Assembly: GCF_002105285.1 (NCBI RefSeq)
Contig: NZ_MUHR01000002.1
Span: 98,833-162,832, forward strand
Direction of reading: 5' to 3'
DNA length: 64,000 nucleotides
Source of the DNA: Planktotalea arctica
GTDB lineage: Bacteria > Pseudomonadota > Alphaproteobacteria > Rhodobacterales > Rhodobacteraceae
Shown: positions 1 through 8,652 of the stretch, in pieces
How positions within the stretch are numbered: the first letter of the stretch is position 1
Layout of the letters: every line of letters starts with the position of its first letter
Position numbers and translations under genes: made by a program
The notes under the pieces: model-generated
Databases searched by the model: none
What the model saw: only the letters and a program-made list of their open reading frames with translations
What the model was told of the DNA's origin: nothing

Positions 1-557
1 ACCTCAAGGGCCTGAAGATGCGTTTCTTCGGTCTTGGCGGCAAAGTCATGCAGAAACTCGGCGTTGCGACATCCCTGCTACCCGGCGGTGAAATCTTCCC
101 TGCATTGGAAAAAGGCGCGATCGACGCGACTGAATTCTCCATGCCTGCGATCGACGCGCGTCTCGGCTTTCACAAGTTGGTCAAGTTCAACTATTTCCCC
201 GGCTGGCACCAGCAGGCGACCGTATTCGAGCTGATGATCAACAAGGATGTTTGGAACGAAGCGTCCGAGCAACACAAGGCGATCATCGATAACGCGTGTA
301 AAGCCTCCGTCACGGACAGCTACGCTGAAGGCGAAGCGATCCAGCATGCAGCCCTGATCGACAACGTTGAAAACAACGGTGTCCAGATGCGGCAGTGGTC
401 GGACGAGATGCTCGACACATTCCGCGCGACTTGGGAAGAAGTTGCAGCAGAGGAAGCGGCTGGCGATGAGTTCTTCAACAAGGTCCTCACGGATATGAAC
501 GAATTCCGCGACGGTTACAAAATCTGGAAAGAGAATGCGTTTCTGCCGCGCAAGTAA
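1..557 (+). CDS. TRAP transporter solute-binding protein (DctP/TakP-like), C-terminal part
   Basis: The gene enters from the left edge in the frame starting at base 3 and ends with TAA at 555-557, leaving about 184 residues. The stretch LLPGGEIFPALEKGAIDATE followed by the tryptophan-rich YFPGWHQQ segment is typical of the DctP family 7 binding proteins, close to TakP-type proteins that bind 2-oxo or 2-hydroxy monocarboxylates. It would act in the periplasm, delivering substrate to the fused permease encoded next. The following genes for D-lactate dehydrogenase and pyruvate dehydrogenase suggest lactate or pyruvate as the ligand, which is inference from context. The N-terminus, signal peptide and promoter lie outside the window. 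Confidence 0.85.
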   Translation, partial: LKGLKMRFFGLGGKVMQKLGVATSLLPGGEIFPALEKGAIDATEFSMPAIDARLGFHKLVKFNYFPGWHQQATVFELMINKDVWNEASEQHKAIIDNACKASVTDSYAEGEAIQHAALIDNVENNGVQMRQWSDEMLDTFRATWEEVAAEEAAGDEFFNKVLTDMNEFRDGYKIWKENAFLPRK

Positions 558-584
558 GCGCAGCGCTCAAGCGACACCAAAGAG

Positions 585-608
585 GGGCGGCATATTTCGC
601 CGCCCTTT
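585..608 (+). terminator. Hairpin between binding-protein and permease genes (partial terminator)
   Basis: GGGCGGC (585-591) and GCCGCCC (599-605) form a perfect 7-bp stem around a 7-nt loop and are followed by TTT. It sits 27 bases after the dctP stop. A short U run suggests partial termination or 3'-end protection, which would give more binding protein than permease. Confidence 0.6.
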
Positions 609-695
609 CCCAAACCGATTTTCGCACTTTTCAAAAGCTAAATCAGGGAGAGCGGACAGCGCCATTTCGCGCGTCCGTCTGTGAGGAGACACACC

Positions 696-2759
696 ATGGA
701 CAGGCAAGAACAACTGGACGATCCCGTTCAGGCGTATGAGGAAATTCTGGAGCATCCGGACCGTGATACGCAAGGTCTCGCGCTTGGTCTCGACAAGACG
801 GTCAAGACCATCGGCCATGTGGTCATGTGGGCCAATGTCGCGCTGGTCGCTGCGATCGTCAGCCAGGTGTTGCTGCGCTATCTTTTCAATCAGAACTACC
901 CGATGCTGGATGAAATCCAGTGGCATTTCTACGGTCTCGTGACGATGATCGGCATTTCCTACGCGCTGGTCACGGATAGCCATGTGCGGGTCGATCTGCT
1001 GCACATGCAGCTCTCGCGCCGCGCGCAGCGGGTGATCGAAGTCATTGGTATTTCAGCGCTTTTGGTGCCGTTTATTTATCTGATGATCGATCAGGGCTAT
1101 GATTATTTCTACGACAGTTTCCGTGTGAACGAGCGCTCATCCAGCCCGACGGGCCTGCCGATGCGCTGGGCGTTCAAGGCGGTCATTCCGCTGAGCTTTA
1201 TCTTGCTGGCCATCGCGGCCGCGGCGCGCCTGATCCATGATGTGCATGCGCTTTGGGTCAATTATGAGGAAGAGCGCGAGGGCAAAGGCATTCGCCTGAT
1301 CCTTTGGGCTTTGGCCGCTTTCGTGCTGGTCACCGTCGCGCTAACCTTCGTCGTCGAAACCACCGAAGAAAAGCTGGTCATCGCGATGTTCCTGACGTTC
1401 ATCGCGCTCTTGTTCACGGGCTTTCCCGTTGCATGGACGCTGGCGGGCGTGGGCGTTGCCTATTGCGGTGTCGCCTATCTTTTCGACAGCGGCGTGATGA
1501 ACTGGACGGGCCTTGAGGAAACTCTGACGGGCCTTGACTATCTAACGCTCGGCGCGGTGGTGAACCGTATTTATGCGACCATGTCCAATGCGGTTCTGGT
1601 GGCCTTGCCGATGTTCATCTTCATGGGGCTTATGCTTGACGAATCCGGTGTGGCCGAGCGGCTTATGACCTCGATGCAGAAACTTTTCGGCACGGTGCGC
1701 GGTGGCCTTGCGATCACGGTCACGATGATCGGTATCATCCTTGCCGCCTCGACGGGTATCATCGGTGCGTCTGTTGTTCTCTTGGGCGTTCTGTCGCTTC
1801 CCTCGATGATGGAGCAGAAATACTCGCCATCCTTGGCGGCGGGCGTCGTATCGGCCTCTGGCACGCTGGGCATTCTGATCCCGCCCTCGATCATGTTGGT
1901 GATCATGGCGGATCAAATGGCTTTGTCCGTGGGGGATTTGTTCATGGCGGCGGTGTTCCCGGGGGTTATCCTCGGCTTCCTCTACCTGACGTATATCTTC
2001 ATCATTGCGCTGGTGAAACGTGATGTAGCGCCTGTGCCAGTCGGCGCGGTGCGCCCCGATTGGGCGGCTGTCAAGGATGTGGGCGTTGCGGTTCTACCGA
2101 CATTGGCGCTGATCCTTGCGGTTCTCGGCTCGATTTTTGCGGGCCTCGCGACACCCACCGAAGCGTCGGGCATCGGCGCACTTGGCGCGACCTTGCTTGC
2201 GCTTGGCTATCGCAAGTTGTCGCTGCAAAAGCTGATGAACGTGTTGAAGTCGACCTTCAACACGACCGCTTATATCTTTGCGATCTTCCTTGGTGCGACG
2301 GTCTTTTCCTACGTGCTGCGTGAACTTGGCGGCGACGAGTTGATTGAACATATGATCGCCTCTACTGGCTTTGGCCCGACGGCGACGGTTCTGTTCATTC
2401 TGTTCATCGTGTTCCTCTTGGGCTTCGTGCTGGACTGGATCGAGATTTCGCTAATCGTGCTGCCGCTCATGCGCCCTATCATCAATGGTCTTGGCCTTGA
2501 TATCCCGGGCTTTGGCGCGATTGACGAGCCTGCCTTGCTTTGGTTCGTGATCCTTGTGGCGGTGACCTTGCAGACCAGTTTCCTGACACCGCCTGTGGGA
2601 TTTGCGCTCTTTTATCTGAAAGGCGTTTGCCCGCCTGAGATCACGTTGATGCACATCTACAAAGGTATTGTCCCCTTTGTTCTGTTGCAACTCACCGGAT
2701 TGGCGATGGTTTTTGCATGGCCGCAATTGGCCACATGGTTGCCCTCGGTCGCCTATTAA
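696..2759 (+). CDS. TRAP transporter fused permease (DctQ-DctM)
   Basis: This 687-residue inner-membrane protein joins the small and large TRAP permease subunits in one chain. The first ~190 residues form a four-helix DctQ-like part with the conserved pattern around YPMLDEIQWHFYG. A charged linker (NYEEEREGKG) leads into a twelve-helix DctM part, with the family's GIIGASVV and GILIPPSIMLVI motifs near residues 350 and 395. The ATG at 696 is chosen over a GTG at 681 because GAGGAG at 683-688 is well spaced to it. The protein uses an ion gradient to import the ligand of the upstream binding protein. Fused QM permeases are common for 2-oxo and hydroxy acid TRAP systems. Confidence 0.9.
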   Translation: MDRQEQLDDPVQAYEEILEHPDRDTQGLALGLDKTVKTIGHVVMWANVALVAAIVSQVLLRYLFNQNYPMLDEIQWHFYGLVTMIGISYALVTDSHVRVDLLHMQLSRRAQRVIEVIGISALLVPFIYLMIDQGYDYFYDSFRVNERSSSPTGLPMRWAFKAVIPLSFILLAIAAAARLIHDVHALWVNYEEEREGKGIRLILWALAAFVLVTVALTFVVETTEEKLVIAMFLTFIALLFTGFPVAWTLAGVGVAYCGVAYLFDSGVMNWTGLEETLTGLDYLTLGAVVNRIYATMSNAVLVALPMFIFMGLMLDESGVAERLMTSMQKLFGTVRGGLAITVTMIGIILAASTGIIGASVVLLGVLSLPSMMEQKYSPSLAAGVVSASGTLGILIPPSIMLVIMADQMALSVGDLFMAAVFPGVILGFLYLTYIFIIALVKRDVAPVPVGAVRPDWAAVKDVGVAVLPTLALILAVLGSIFAGLATPTEASGIGALGATLLALGYRKLSLQKLMNVLKSTFNTTAYIFAIFLGATVFSYVLRELGGDELIEHMIASTGFGPTATVLFILFIVFLLGFVLDWIEISLIVLPLMRPIINGLGLDIPGFGAIDEPALLWFVILVAVTLQTSFLTPPVGFALFYLKGVCPPEITLMHIYKGIVPFVLLQLTGLAMVFAWPQLATWLPSVAY

Positions 2760-2785
2760 GTAATCTGTACAAAAGGAGTACCCCG

Positions 2786-4468
2786 ATGACCGATCAAGAG
2801 CTTCTCAAAGACCTGCGATCCATTGTCGGGGCGCGCCATCTTTTGACAGGTAGCAAAAAAACCGAGCGGTTCCGCAAGGGTTTCCGCTCGGGCGAGGGTG
2901 ATGCGCTTTGTGTTGTGCAGCCCGCCACTGTTCTGGAGCAATGGAACGTGCTCAAGGCCTGTGTGAAGGCCGATAAAATCGTGATCATGCAAGCGGCGAA
3001 TACAGGCCTGACAGAGGGGTCAACGCCCAATGGTAGCTACGATCGCGGTGTGGTTTTGATCAATACCCGCCGCATGGATCGCATTCATCTTATCAAGGAC
3101 GGCGCGCAAGCGGTTTCGCTTCCCGGTGCGACGCTTTTTGCGCTGGAAAAGTTGCTGGCACCTTTGAAACGCCAACCTCATTCGGTGATTGGATCGAGCT
3201 GCATAGGTGCATCGATCATCGGCGGTGTGTGCAACAATTCCGGTGGCTCGCTGATCGAGCGGGGGCCAAGCTATACGGAACTAAGCATTTTCGCGCGCAT
3301 CACAGTACAGGGCGAATTGGAGCTGGTGAACCACCTTGGCGTCGATCTGGGTGGCACTCCCGAAGATATCCTGACCCGCTTGCAAGAGGGGCGTTTCAAT
3401 GATGCAGATCTGGAGCAAAGCAACAAGAAAGCGTCGGACACGGAATACGCAACCCGCGTGCGTGATGTGGAGGCGGAATCGCCTGCGCGTTTCAACGCGG
3501 ACAAGCGGCGGCTTTACGAGGCGGCGGGCTGCGCTGGCAAGCTCGCGGTTTTTGCAGTGCGCCTTGATACCTACCCGATGAACGACGCTGAACAGGTGTT
3601 CTACATTGGCACCAATGATCCTGCCGATCTGACCGCGCTGCGCCGCCATATGTTGCCGAGCTTCAAGAGCCTGCCGGTGTCGGCAGAATATATGCAGCGC
3701 GAAGTGTTCGATATTACAGAGCGTTACGGCAAAGATACGGTCATGATGATCGACTGGCTTGGCACCGACAAGCTGCCGACGTTCTTTGCAATCAAGGGCG
3801 CGTTTGATGCGCGGCTCAACAAGTTTTCTCTCACGCGCGGGCTTAGCGATAAGGTGATGCAGTTTATGTCGCGTATCACGCCTCGGGTGTTGCCCAAGCG
3901 GATGACGGAATACCGCGGGCGGTTCGAGCATCACTTGGTTCTCAAGATGCGCGACGGCGGTATCGACGAGGCGCGTGGTTTCCTGAGCGATTATTTTGCA
4001 GCGCGCGAGGGCAATTTCTTTGAATGCACAGCGCGCGAGGGCAAGATTGCAGGCCTGCACCGCTTTGCAGCGGCAGGGGCGGCAATCCGCTATCAGAATA
4101 TCCACAGCAACGAGGTTGAGGATATTCTCGCACTCGATATCGCGCTGAAGCGCAATGAAACCGACTGGCTAGAGCAACTGCCGGAGCATATCACCGACAA
4201 GCTGGTGCATAAGCTCTACTACGGCCATTTTATGTGCCATGTGCTGCATCAGGATTACATCGTGAAAAAGGGTGTCGACCTCAAAGCGCTGAAAGCGGAA
4301 ATGCTTGCGATTCTGGATCGGCGCGGCGCAGAATATCCTGCGGAGCATAATGTGGGCCATCTTTACCCGGCCAAGCCCGATCTGGTGGATTTCTATAAAT
4401 CCGTCGATCCGAGCAACAGTTTCAATCCCGGTATCGGCAAGATGTCGAAACGCAAAGACTACGCGTGA
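2786..4468 (+). CDS. dld: Quinone-dependent D-lactate dehydrogenase
   Basis: The 560-residue product closely matches the E. coli Dld pattern along its length: GFRSGEGDALCVVQP near the N-terminus, MQAANTGLTEGSTPNG in the FAD-binding PCMH domain, then SVIGSSCIGASIIGGVCNNS, and the C-terminal HRFAAAGAAIRYQ and SNSFNPGIGKMSKRK. It is a peripheral membrane flavoprotein that oxidises D-lactate to pyruvate and passes electrons to quinone. The start ATG 2786 has AAGGAG at 2773-2778. It follows the TRAP permease by 26 bases, so the transporter and dehydrogenase probably share a transcript. That is the main reason to propose lactate as the transported substrate. Confidence 0.93.
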   Translation: MTDQELLKDLRSIVGARHLLTGSKKTERFRKGFRSGEGDALCVVQPATVLEQWNVLKACVKADKIVIMQAANTGLTEGSTPNGSYDRGVVLINTRRMDRIHLIKDGAQAVSLPGATLFALEKLLAPLKRQPHSVIGSSCIGASIIGGVCNNSGGSLIERGPSYTELSIFARITVQGELELVNHLGVDLGGTPEDILTRLQEGRFNDADLEQSNKKASDTEYATRVRDVEAESPARFNADKRRLYEAAGCAGKLAVFAVRLDTYPMNDAEQVFYIGTNDPADLTALRRHMLPSFKSLPVSAEYMQREVFDITERYGKDTVMMIDWLGTDKLPTFFAIKGAFDARLNKFSLTRGLSDKVMQFMSRITPRVLPKRMTEYRGRFEHHLVLKMRDGGIDEARGFLSDYFAAREGNFFECTAREGKIAGLHRFAAAGAAIRYQNIHSNEVEDILALDIALKRNETDWLEQLPEHITDKLVHKLYYGHFMCHVLHQDYIVKKGVDLKALKAEMLAILDRRGAEYPAEHNVGHLYPAKPDLVDFYKSVDPSNSFNPGIGKMSKRKDYA

Positions 4469-4590
4469 GCAGCATTGTTTAATATTGAACCAATCCGCTA
4501 TGCAGTAAATGCATGGCGCTAGGCCCTTGCAAGGCTACCTCGGGTCAATCGAGCATGTTAGCAGGTGGGCATAAATAGAATTACGGGGTA

Positions 4591-4608
4591 TTCTCAATTT
4601 TTTGAGAA
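4591..4608. promoter_or_regulatory. Perfect inverted repeat, candidate operator for aceE
   Basis: TTCTCAATTTTTTGAGAA is a perfect 7-4-7 inverted repeat. Its right arm coincides with the proposed -35 box of the aceE promoter, the classic position for a repressor site. It does not match the gamma-proteobacterial PdhR site. No T run follows, so a dld terminator is less likely. Confidence 0.5.
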
Positions 4609-4630
4609 GAATGCCTCAAGTTGATACGAT
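4602..4630 (+). promoter_or_regulatory. Candidate sigma-70-type promoter for aceEF-lpdA
   Basis: TTGAGA (4602-4607), a 17-bp spacer and TACGAT (4625-4630) match the -35/-10 pattern. The expected start is near 4637, about 70 bases before the aceE ATG. Confidence 0.5.
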
Positions 4631-4708
4631 GTAGCGCAATCGGCCAAGTTGTAGTTTGATGTTAAACGAGTTTACCGCCGCGCTGAACGAGCAAGGGAAG
4701 AGGGACGT

Positions 4709-7366
4709 ATGACCGACCACACACAAGACATCGACCCGATTGAATCGCAAGAATGGCAGGATGCCATCTCCGATGTAATCGAACGGGACGGCGCCAATCG
4801 CGCACATTACCTGCTGGACAAGGCCGTGCAACAAGCGCGCGCCGCCGGTGCGCAACTGCCGTTTTCGGCGACGACGCCTTATCAGAATACGATCCCTGTC
4901 GATGACGAAGTTGAAATTCCCGGCGATCAGGAAATGGAATGGCGCATTCGCACCATCAACCGCTGGAACGCCATGGCGACGGTCGTGCGCCGCAACAAAG
5001 TGTCCAGCGAATATGGCGGTCACATTGCGTCCTTCGCTTCTGCTGCGGTCATGTATGATGTTGGTCTAAATCATTTCTGGCGCTCCAAATCGGCGATCCA
5101 CGGCGGTGATCTGGTGTTTTTCCAAGGCCATGTGATTCCGGGCATTTACGCGCGTTCCTTCATGGAGGGACGCCTCACCGAAGAGCAGATGGAGAACTTC
5201 CGCTCTGAAGTGAACGGTAAAGGGCTTAGTTCTTATCCGCACCCATGGTTGATGCCGGATTATTGGCAGTTCCCGACAGTTTCCATGGGCCTTGGACCGC
5301 TGATGGCGATCTACCAAGCGCGCTTCATGAAATATATGCACAATCGCGGCCATATCGACATGGGCGATCGCAAGGTCTGGGTTTTCCTTGGCGACGGCGA
5401 AATGGACGAGCCGGAATCGCGCGGCGCGATCGATCTGGCGGCGCGTGAAGGTCTGGATAATCTGATCTTCGTGGTAAACTGCAACCTGCAGCGCCTTGAC
5501 GGTCCGGTGCGTGGCAACTCCAAGATCGTGCAAGAACTCGAGGGCGGTTTTCGCGGTGCGGGTTGGAACGTGATCAAGCTGCTTTGGGGCAAGGGCTGGG
5601 ATGCTCTGCTGGAAAAAGACACAAGCGGGCGTTTGCGCCAGCTGATGGATGAGACGGTTGACGGGGATTACCAGACCTTCAAATCCAAGGATGGCGGCTA
5701 TATACGCAAGAATTTCTTTGGCAAATACCCCGAGACGGCGGCGCTTGTTGAAGATTGGACAGACGAGCAAATCTGGGCGCTGCGCCGCGGTGGCCACGAG
5801 CCTAAGAAGGTTTACACAGCCTTTAAACGCGCCACAGAGACCAAGGGTCAGCCGACGTGTCTGTTGATCAAAACGGTCAAGGGCTACGGCATGGGCACGG
5901 CGGGCGAGGGTCAGAATACCACGCATCAGCAAAAGAAAATGGCCGAGGACCAGCTTCGCGCGTTCCGGGATCGCTTCCAGATCCCGATCAGCGATGAGGA
6001 CCTGCCAAAAGCACCTTTCGTGTCGCTGAATAATCAGCAAAAAGCCTATTTGCTAGAGCGCCGCAAAGAGCTTGGTGGGGAATTTCCCAAACGTGAATGG
6101 CGCGACGCTCCCAAGCTGGAAATCCCGCCGCTAAGCAAATTCGAAGCGCAGTTGAAAAGCACGGGCGATCGCGAAATTTCGACGACAATGGCCTTTGTGC
6201 GCATTCTGACGACGCTGCTGCGTGACAAGAACATGGGCAAGAACGTCGTGCCGATCGTGCCGGACGAGAGCCGCACATTCGGTATGGAGGGACTGTTCCG
6301 CTCGGTCGGTATCTATAATCCGATGGGACAAAACTACACGCCGGAAGACCGCGATCAGATGTCCTATTACAAAGAATCCACCGACGGTCAGGTGCTGCAA
6401 GAAGGCATCAACGAAGCGGGTGCGATGGCGGATTGGATTGCGGCGGCAACGTCCTATTCCAACCACGGCGTGCCGATGGTGCCCTTCTTTATCTATTATT
6501 CAATGTTTGGCTTCCAACGCATCGGTGATCTGGCCTGGGCTGCAGGCGATTCCCGTGCGCGCGGCTTCATGTTGGGTGGCACGGCGGGGCGCACCACGCT
6601 GAACGGCGAGGGTTTGCAGCACGAGGACGGGCATTCCCATATCCTTGCCAGCACGATCCCGAACTGCATTACATATGATCCCACCTTTTCGTTCGAAGTA
6701 GCGGTTCTGGTGCATCATGGCTTGCAGCGCATGTATGTGGATCAGGAAGATGTGTATTTCTACCTGACGCTGATGAATGAAAACTACAGCCATCCTGAAA
6801 TGCCCATGGGCGCGGAAGAGGGGATCATCAAAGGTCTCTACCGCCTCAGCAAGACGGCGAAACCTGCGAAGAAGCATGTGAACCTGATGGGCTCCGGCAC
6901 GATCCTCGTGCAGGCAATGGAAGCGGCGAAGATGCTGAAGGAAGATTTCGGTGTGACGTCTGATATCTGGTCTGCGACCAGCTTTAACGAGCTGGCCCGT
7001 GATGGTCAGGACGCAGTGCGCAACAACCGTTTGAACCCGCTTGCGGACGAGCAGGTGCCTTATGTGACGCAAGTGCTCAGCGGGGCCAAAGGCCCTGTGA
7101 TTGTCGCGACCGATTACATGAAGAACTACGCCGAGCAAATCCGCGCCTTTGTGCCGCAAAACCTGGTGGTTCTAGGCACGGACGGCTATGGCCGCTCGGA
7201 CAGCCGTGTGAACCTGCGCCGCTTCTTCGAGGTGGACGCGAACCACATTGCAGCCGCCGCGATGGTGCAGCTTTTCAAAGAAGGCACAGTTTCAGAGAAA
7301 GACCTGAAGTCCGCGCTTTCCAAATACGACATTGACGGCGAAAAGCCGAACCCGCGTCTGGTTTGA
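4709..7366 (+). CDS. aceE: Pyruvate dehydrogenase E1 component, homodimeric type
   Basis: At 885 residues this has the full length of the AceE-type E1, which decarboxylates pyruvate on thiamine diphosphate and acetylates the lipoyl group of E2. The thiamine-diphosphate motif begins at GDGEMDEPE (about residue 229) and ends at NCNLQRLDGP (about residue 257), as in E. coli AceE. The C-terminal half carries the conserved FGFQRIGDLAWAAGD and GRTTLNGEGLQHEDGHSH segments. Many alphaproteobacteria use the alpha/beta heterotetrameric E1 instead, so this is the alternative lineage. A purine-rich GAAGAGGGA lies just before the ATG. It heads a tight aceE-aceF-lpdA operon. Confidence 0.97.
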   Translation: MTDHTQDIDPIESQEWQDAISDVIERDGANRAHYLLDKAVQQARAAGAQLPFSATTPYQNTIPVDDEVEIPGDQEMEWRIRTINRWNAMATVVRRNKVSSEYGGHIASFASAAVMYDVGLNHFWRSKSAIHGGDLVFFQGHVIPGIYARSFMEGRLTEEQMENFRSEVNGKGLSSYPHPWLMPDYWQFPTVSMGLGPLMAIYQARFMKYMHNRGHIDMGDRKVWVFLGDGEMDEPESRGAIDLAAREGLDNLIFVVNCNLQRLDGPVRGNSKIVQELEGGFRGAGWNVIKLLWGKGWDALLEKDTSGRLRQLMDETVDGDYQTFKSKDGGYIRKNFFGKYPETAALVEDWTDEQIWALRRGGHEPKKVYTAFKRATETKGQPTCLLIKTVKGYGMGTAGEGQNTTHQQKKMAEDQLRAFRDRFQIPISDEDLPKAPFVSLNNQQKAYLLERRKELGGEFPKREWRDAPKLEIPPLSKFEAQLKSTGDREISTTMAFVRILTTLLRDKNMGKNVVPIVPDESRTFGMEGLFRSVGIYNPMGQNYTPEDRDQMSYYKESTDGQVLQEGINEAGAMADWIAAATSYSNHGVPMVPFFIYYSMFGFQRIGDLAWAAGDSRARGFMLGGTAGRTTLNGEGLQHEDGHSHILASTIPNCITYDPTFSFEVAVLVHHGLQRMYVDQEDVYFYLTLMNENYSHPEMPMGAEEGIIKGLYRLSKTAKPAKKHVNLMGSGTILVQAMEAAKMLKEDFGVTSDIWSATSFNELARDGQDAVRNNRLNPLADEQVPYVTQVLSGAKGPVIVATDYMKNYAEQIRAFVPQNLVVLGTDGYGRSDSRVNLRRFFEVDANHIAAAAMVQLFKEGTVSEKDLKSALSKYDIDGEKPNPRLV

Positions 7367-7386
7367 TAGGGTAGAGGAGACAGAAT

Positions 7387-8640
7387 ATGACAATCGAAGT
7401 AACAGTCCCCGACATCGGCGATTTCACCGATATTCCCGTCGTCACCGTTTTGGTGAGCGTGGGTGATACAGTGGCGGTCGAAGACCCAATCGTTGAATTG
7501 GAGTCCGACAAGGCCACTATGGAAGTTCCGTCATCTGCGGCGGGTGTGGTCAAGGAAATCAAGGTTTCCGAGGGCGACAACGTCTCTAAGGGTAGCTTGA
7601 TCCTGATCTTGGAGGGCGAGGGTGCAGCGATTGCACCTGCCGAGGCGGCAGCGCCAGCGGCGGCTCCTGTGGCAACCGCTCCAGTTGCAGCGCCTGCTCT
7701 TGCGGCTGCCGCGGTTACGGATGCGGGTTTTGGAAAAGCACATGCCAGCCCGTCCGTGCGTGCCTTCGCACGCAATCTGGACGTTGATCTGGCCAAGGTA
7801 AACGGCACGGGCCGCAAGGGCCGTATCCTGCGCGAGGATGTGACCAAAGCGTTCAAATCCACAGCAGCCCCTGTGGCCGCTGGCGGCGGCGCATCGGGCG
7901 CAATGGGCATCCCACCGATCCCTGTGATCGATTTCTCCAAGTTTGGTCCTGTCGAGGACGTGGAAATGCCCCGCATCAAGAAGCTGTCCGGCCCTGCGCT
8001 ACACCGCTCGTGGCTTAACATTCCGCATGTTACGCATAATGATGAGGCGGACATCACGGACCTTGATAAGTACCGCAAGGAAATGGACACGATGGCCAAG
8101 GGCGAGGGCTACCGCGTGACGCTTTTGTCTTTCGTGATCAAGGCGTCGGTGTCCGCTCTGAAAGAGCATTGGGAATTCAATTCATCCCTGCATCCTGACG
8201 GCGACAAGCTGATCAAGAAGGACTTCTACAACATCGGTTTTGCGGCGGATACGCCTGTGGGCTTGATGGTTCCCGTGATCAAGGATGCGGACAAGAAAGG
8301 TCTTGTGCAGATTTCCAAAGAGTTGATGGAGCTTTCCGCCGCCGCGCGTGAAGGCAATCTCAAGTCCAAGGACATGCAAGGCGCAACCTTTACGATTTCG
8401 TCCCTCGGCGGCATTGGCGGCACGTCCTTCACGCCTATCGTTAACGCGCCGGAGGTTGCTATCCTTGGTTTGACACGCTCCAAAATGGCACCTGTCTGGA
8501 ATGGTGAGGAGTTTATCCCGCGCCTGATGCAACCTTTGTCCTTGTCCTATGATCACCGCGCGGTCGACGGCGCTTTGGCAGCACGCTTTACCGTGACGTT
8601 GAAGAATCTGCTCGGCGATATGCGCAAGTTGATGTGGTAG
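7387..8640 (+). CDS. aceF: Pyruvate dehydrogenase E2, dihydrolipoamide acetyltransferase
   Basis: The 417-residue protein has a single N-terminal lipoyl domain with the target lysine in ESDKATME (K42), then an alanine/proline-rich linker. The E3-binding domain starts near residue 118 (SPSVRAFARNLDVDL, GRKGRILREDV). The catalytic domain runs from about residue 190 and ends with the DHRAVDGALAARF active-site motif near residue 389. It transfers the acetyl group to CoA and forms the structural core of the complex. E. coli AceF has three lipoyl domains, this one has one, and the next gene supplies another on E3. GAGGAG lies just upstream of the ATG, 20 bases after aceE. Confidence 0.96.
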   Translation: MTIEVTVPDIGDFTDIPVVTVLVSVGDTVAVEDPIVELESDKATMEVPSSAAGVVKEIKVSEGDNVSKGSLILILEGEGAAIAPAEAAAPAAAPVATAPVAAPALAAAAVTDAGFGKAHASPSVRAFARNLDVDLAKVNGTGRKGRILREDVTKAFKSTAAPVAAGGGASGAMGIPPIPVIDFSKFGPVEDVEMPRIKKLSGPALHRSWLNIPHVTHNDEADITDLDKYRKEMDTMAKGEGYRVTLLSFVIKASVSALKEHWEFNSSLHPDGDKLIKKDFYNIGFAADTPVGLMVPVIKDADKKGLVQISKELMELSAAAREGNLKSKDMQGATFTISSLGGIGGTSFTPIVNAPEVAILGLTRSKMAPVWNGEEFIPRLMQPLSLSYDHRAVDGALAARFTVTLKNLLGDMRKLMW

Positions 8641-8652
8641 GGGGGTAGCGAT

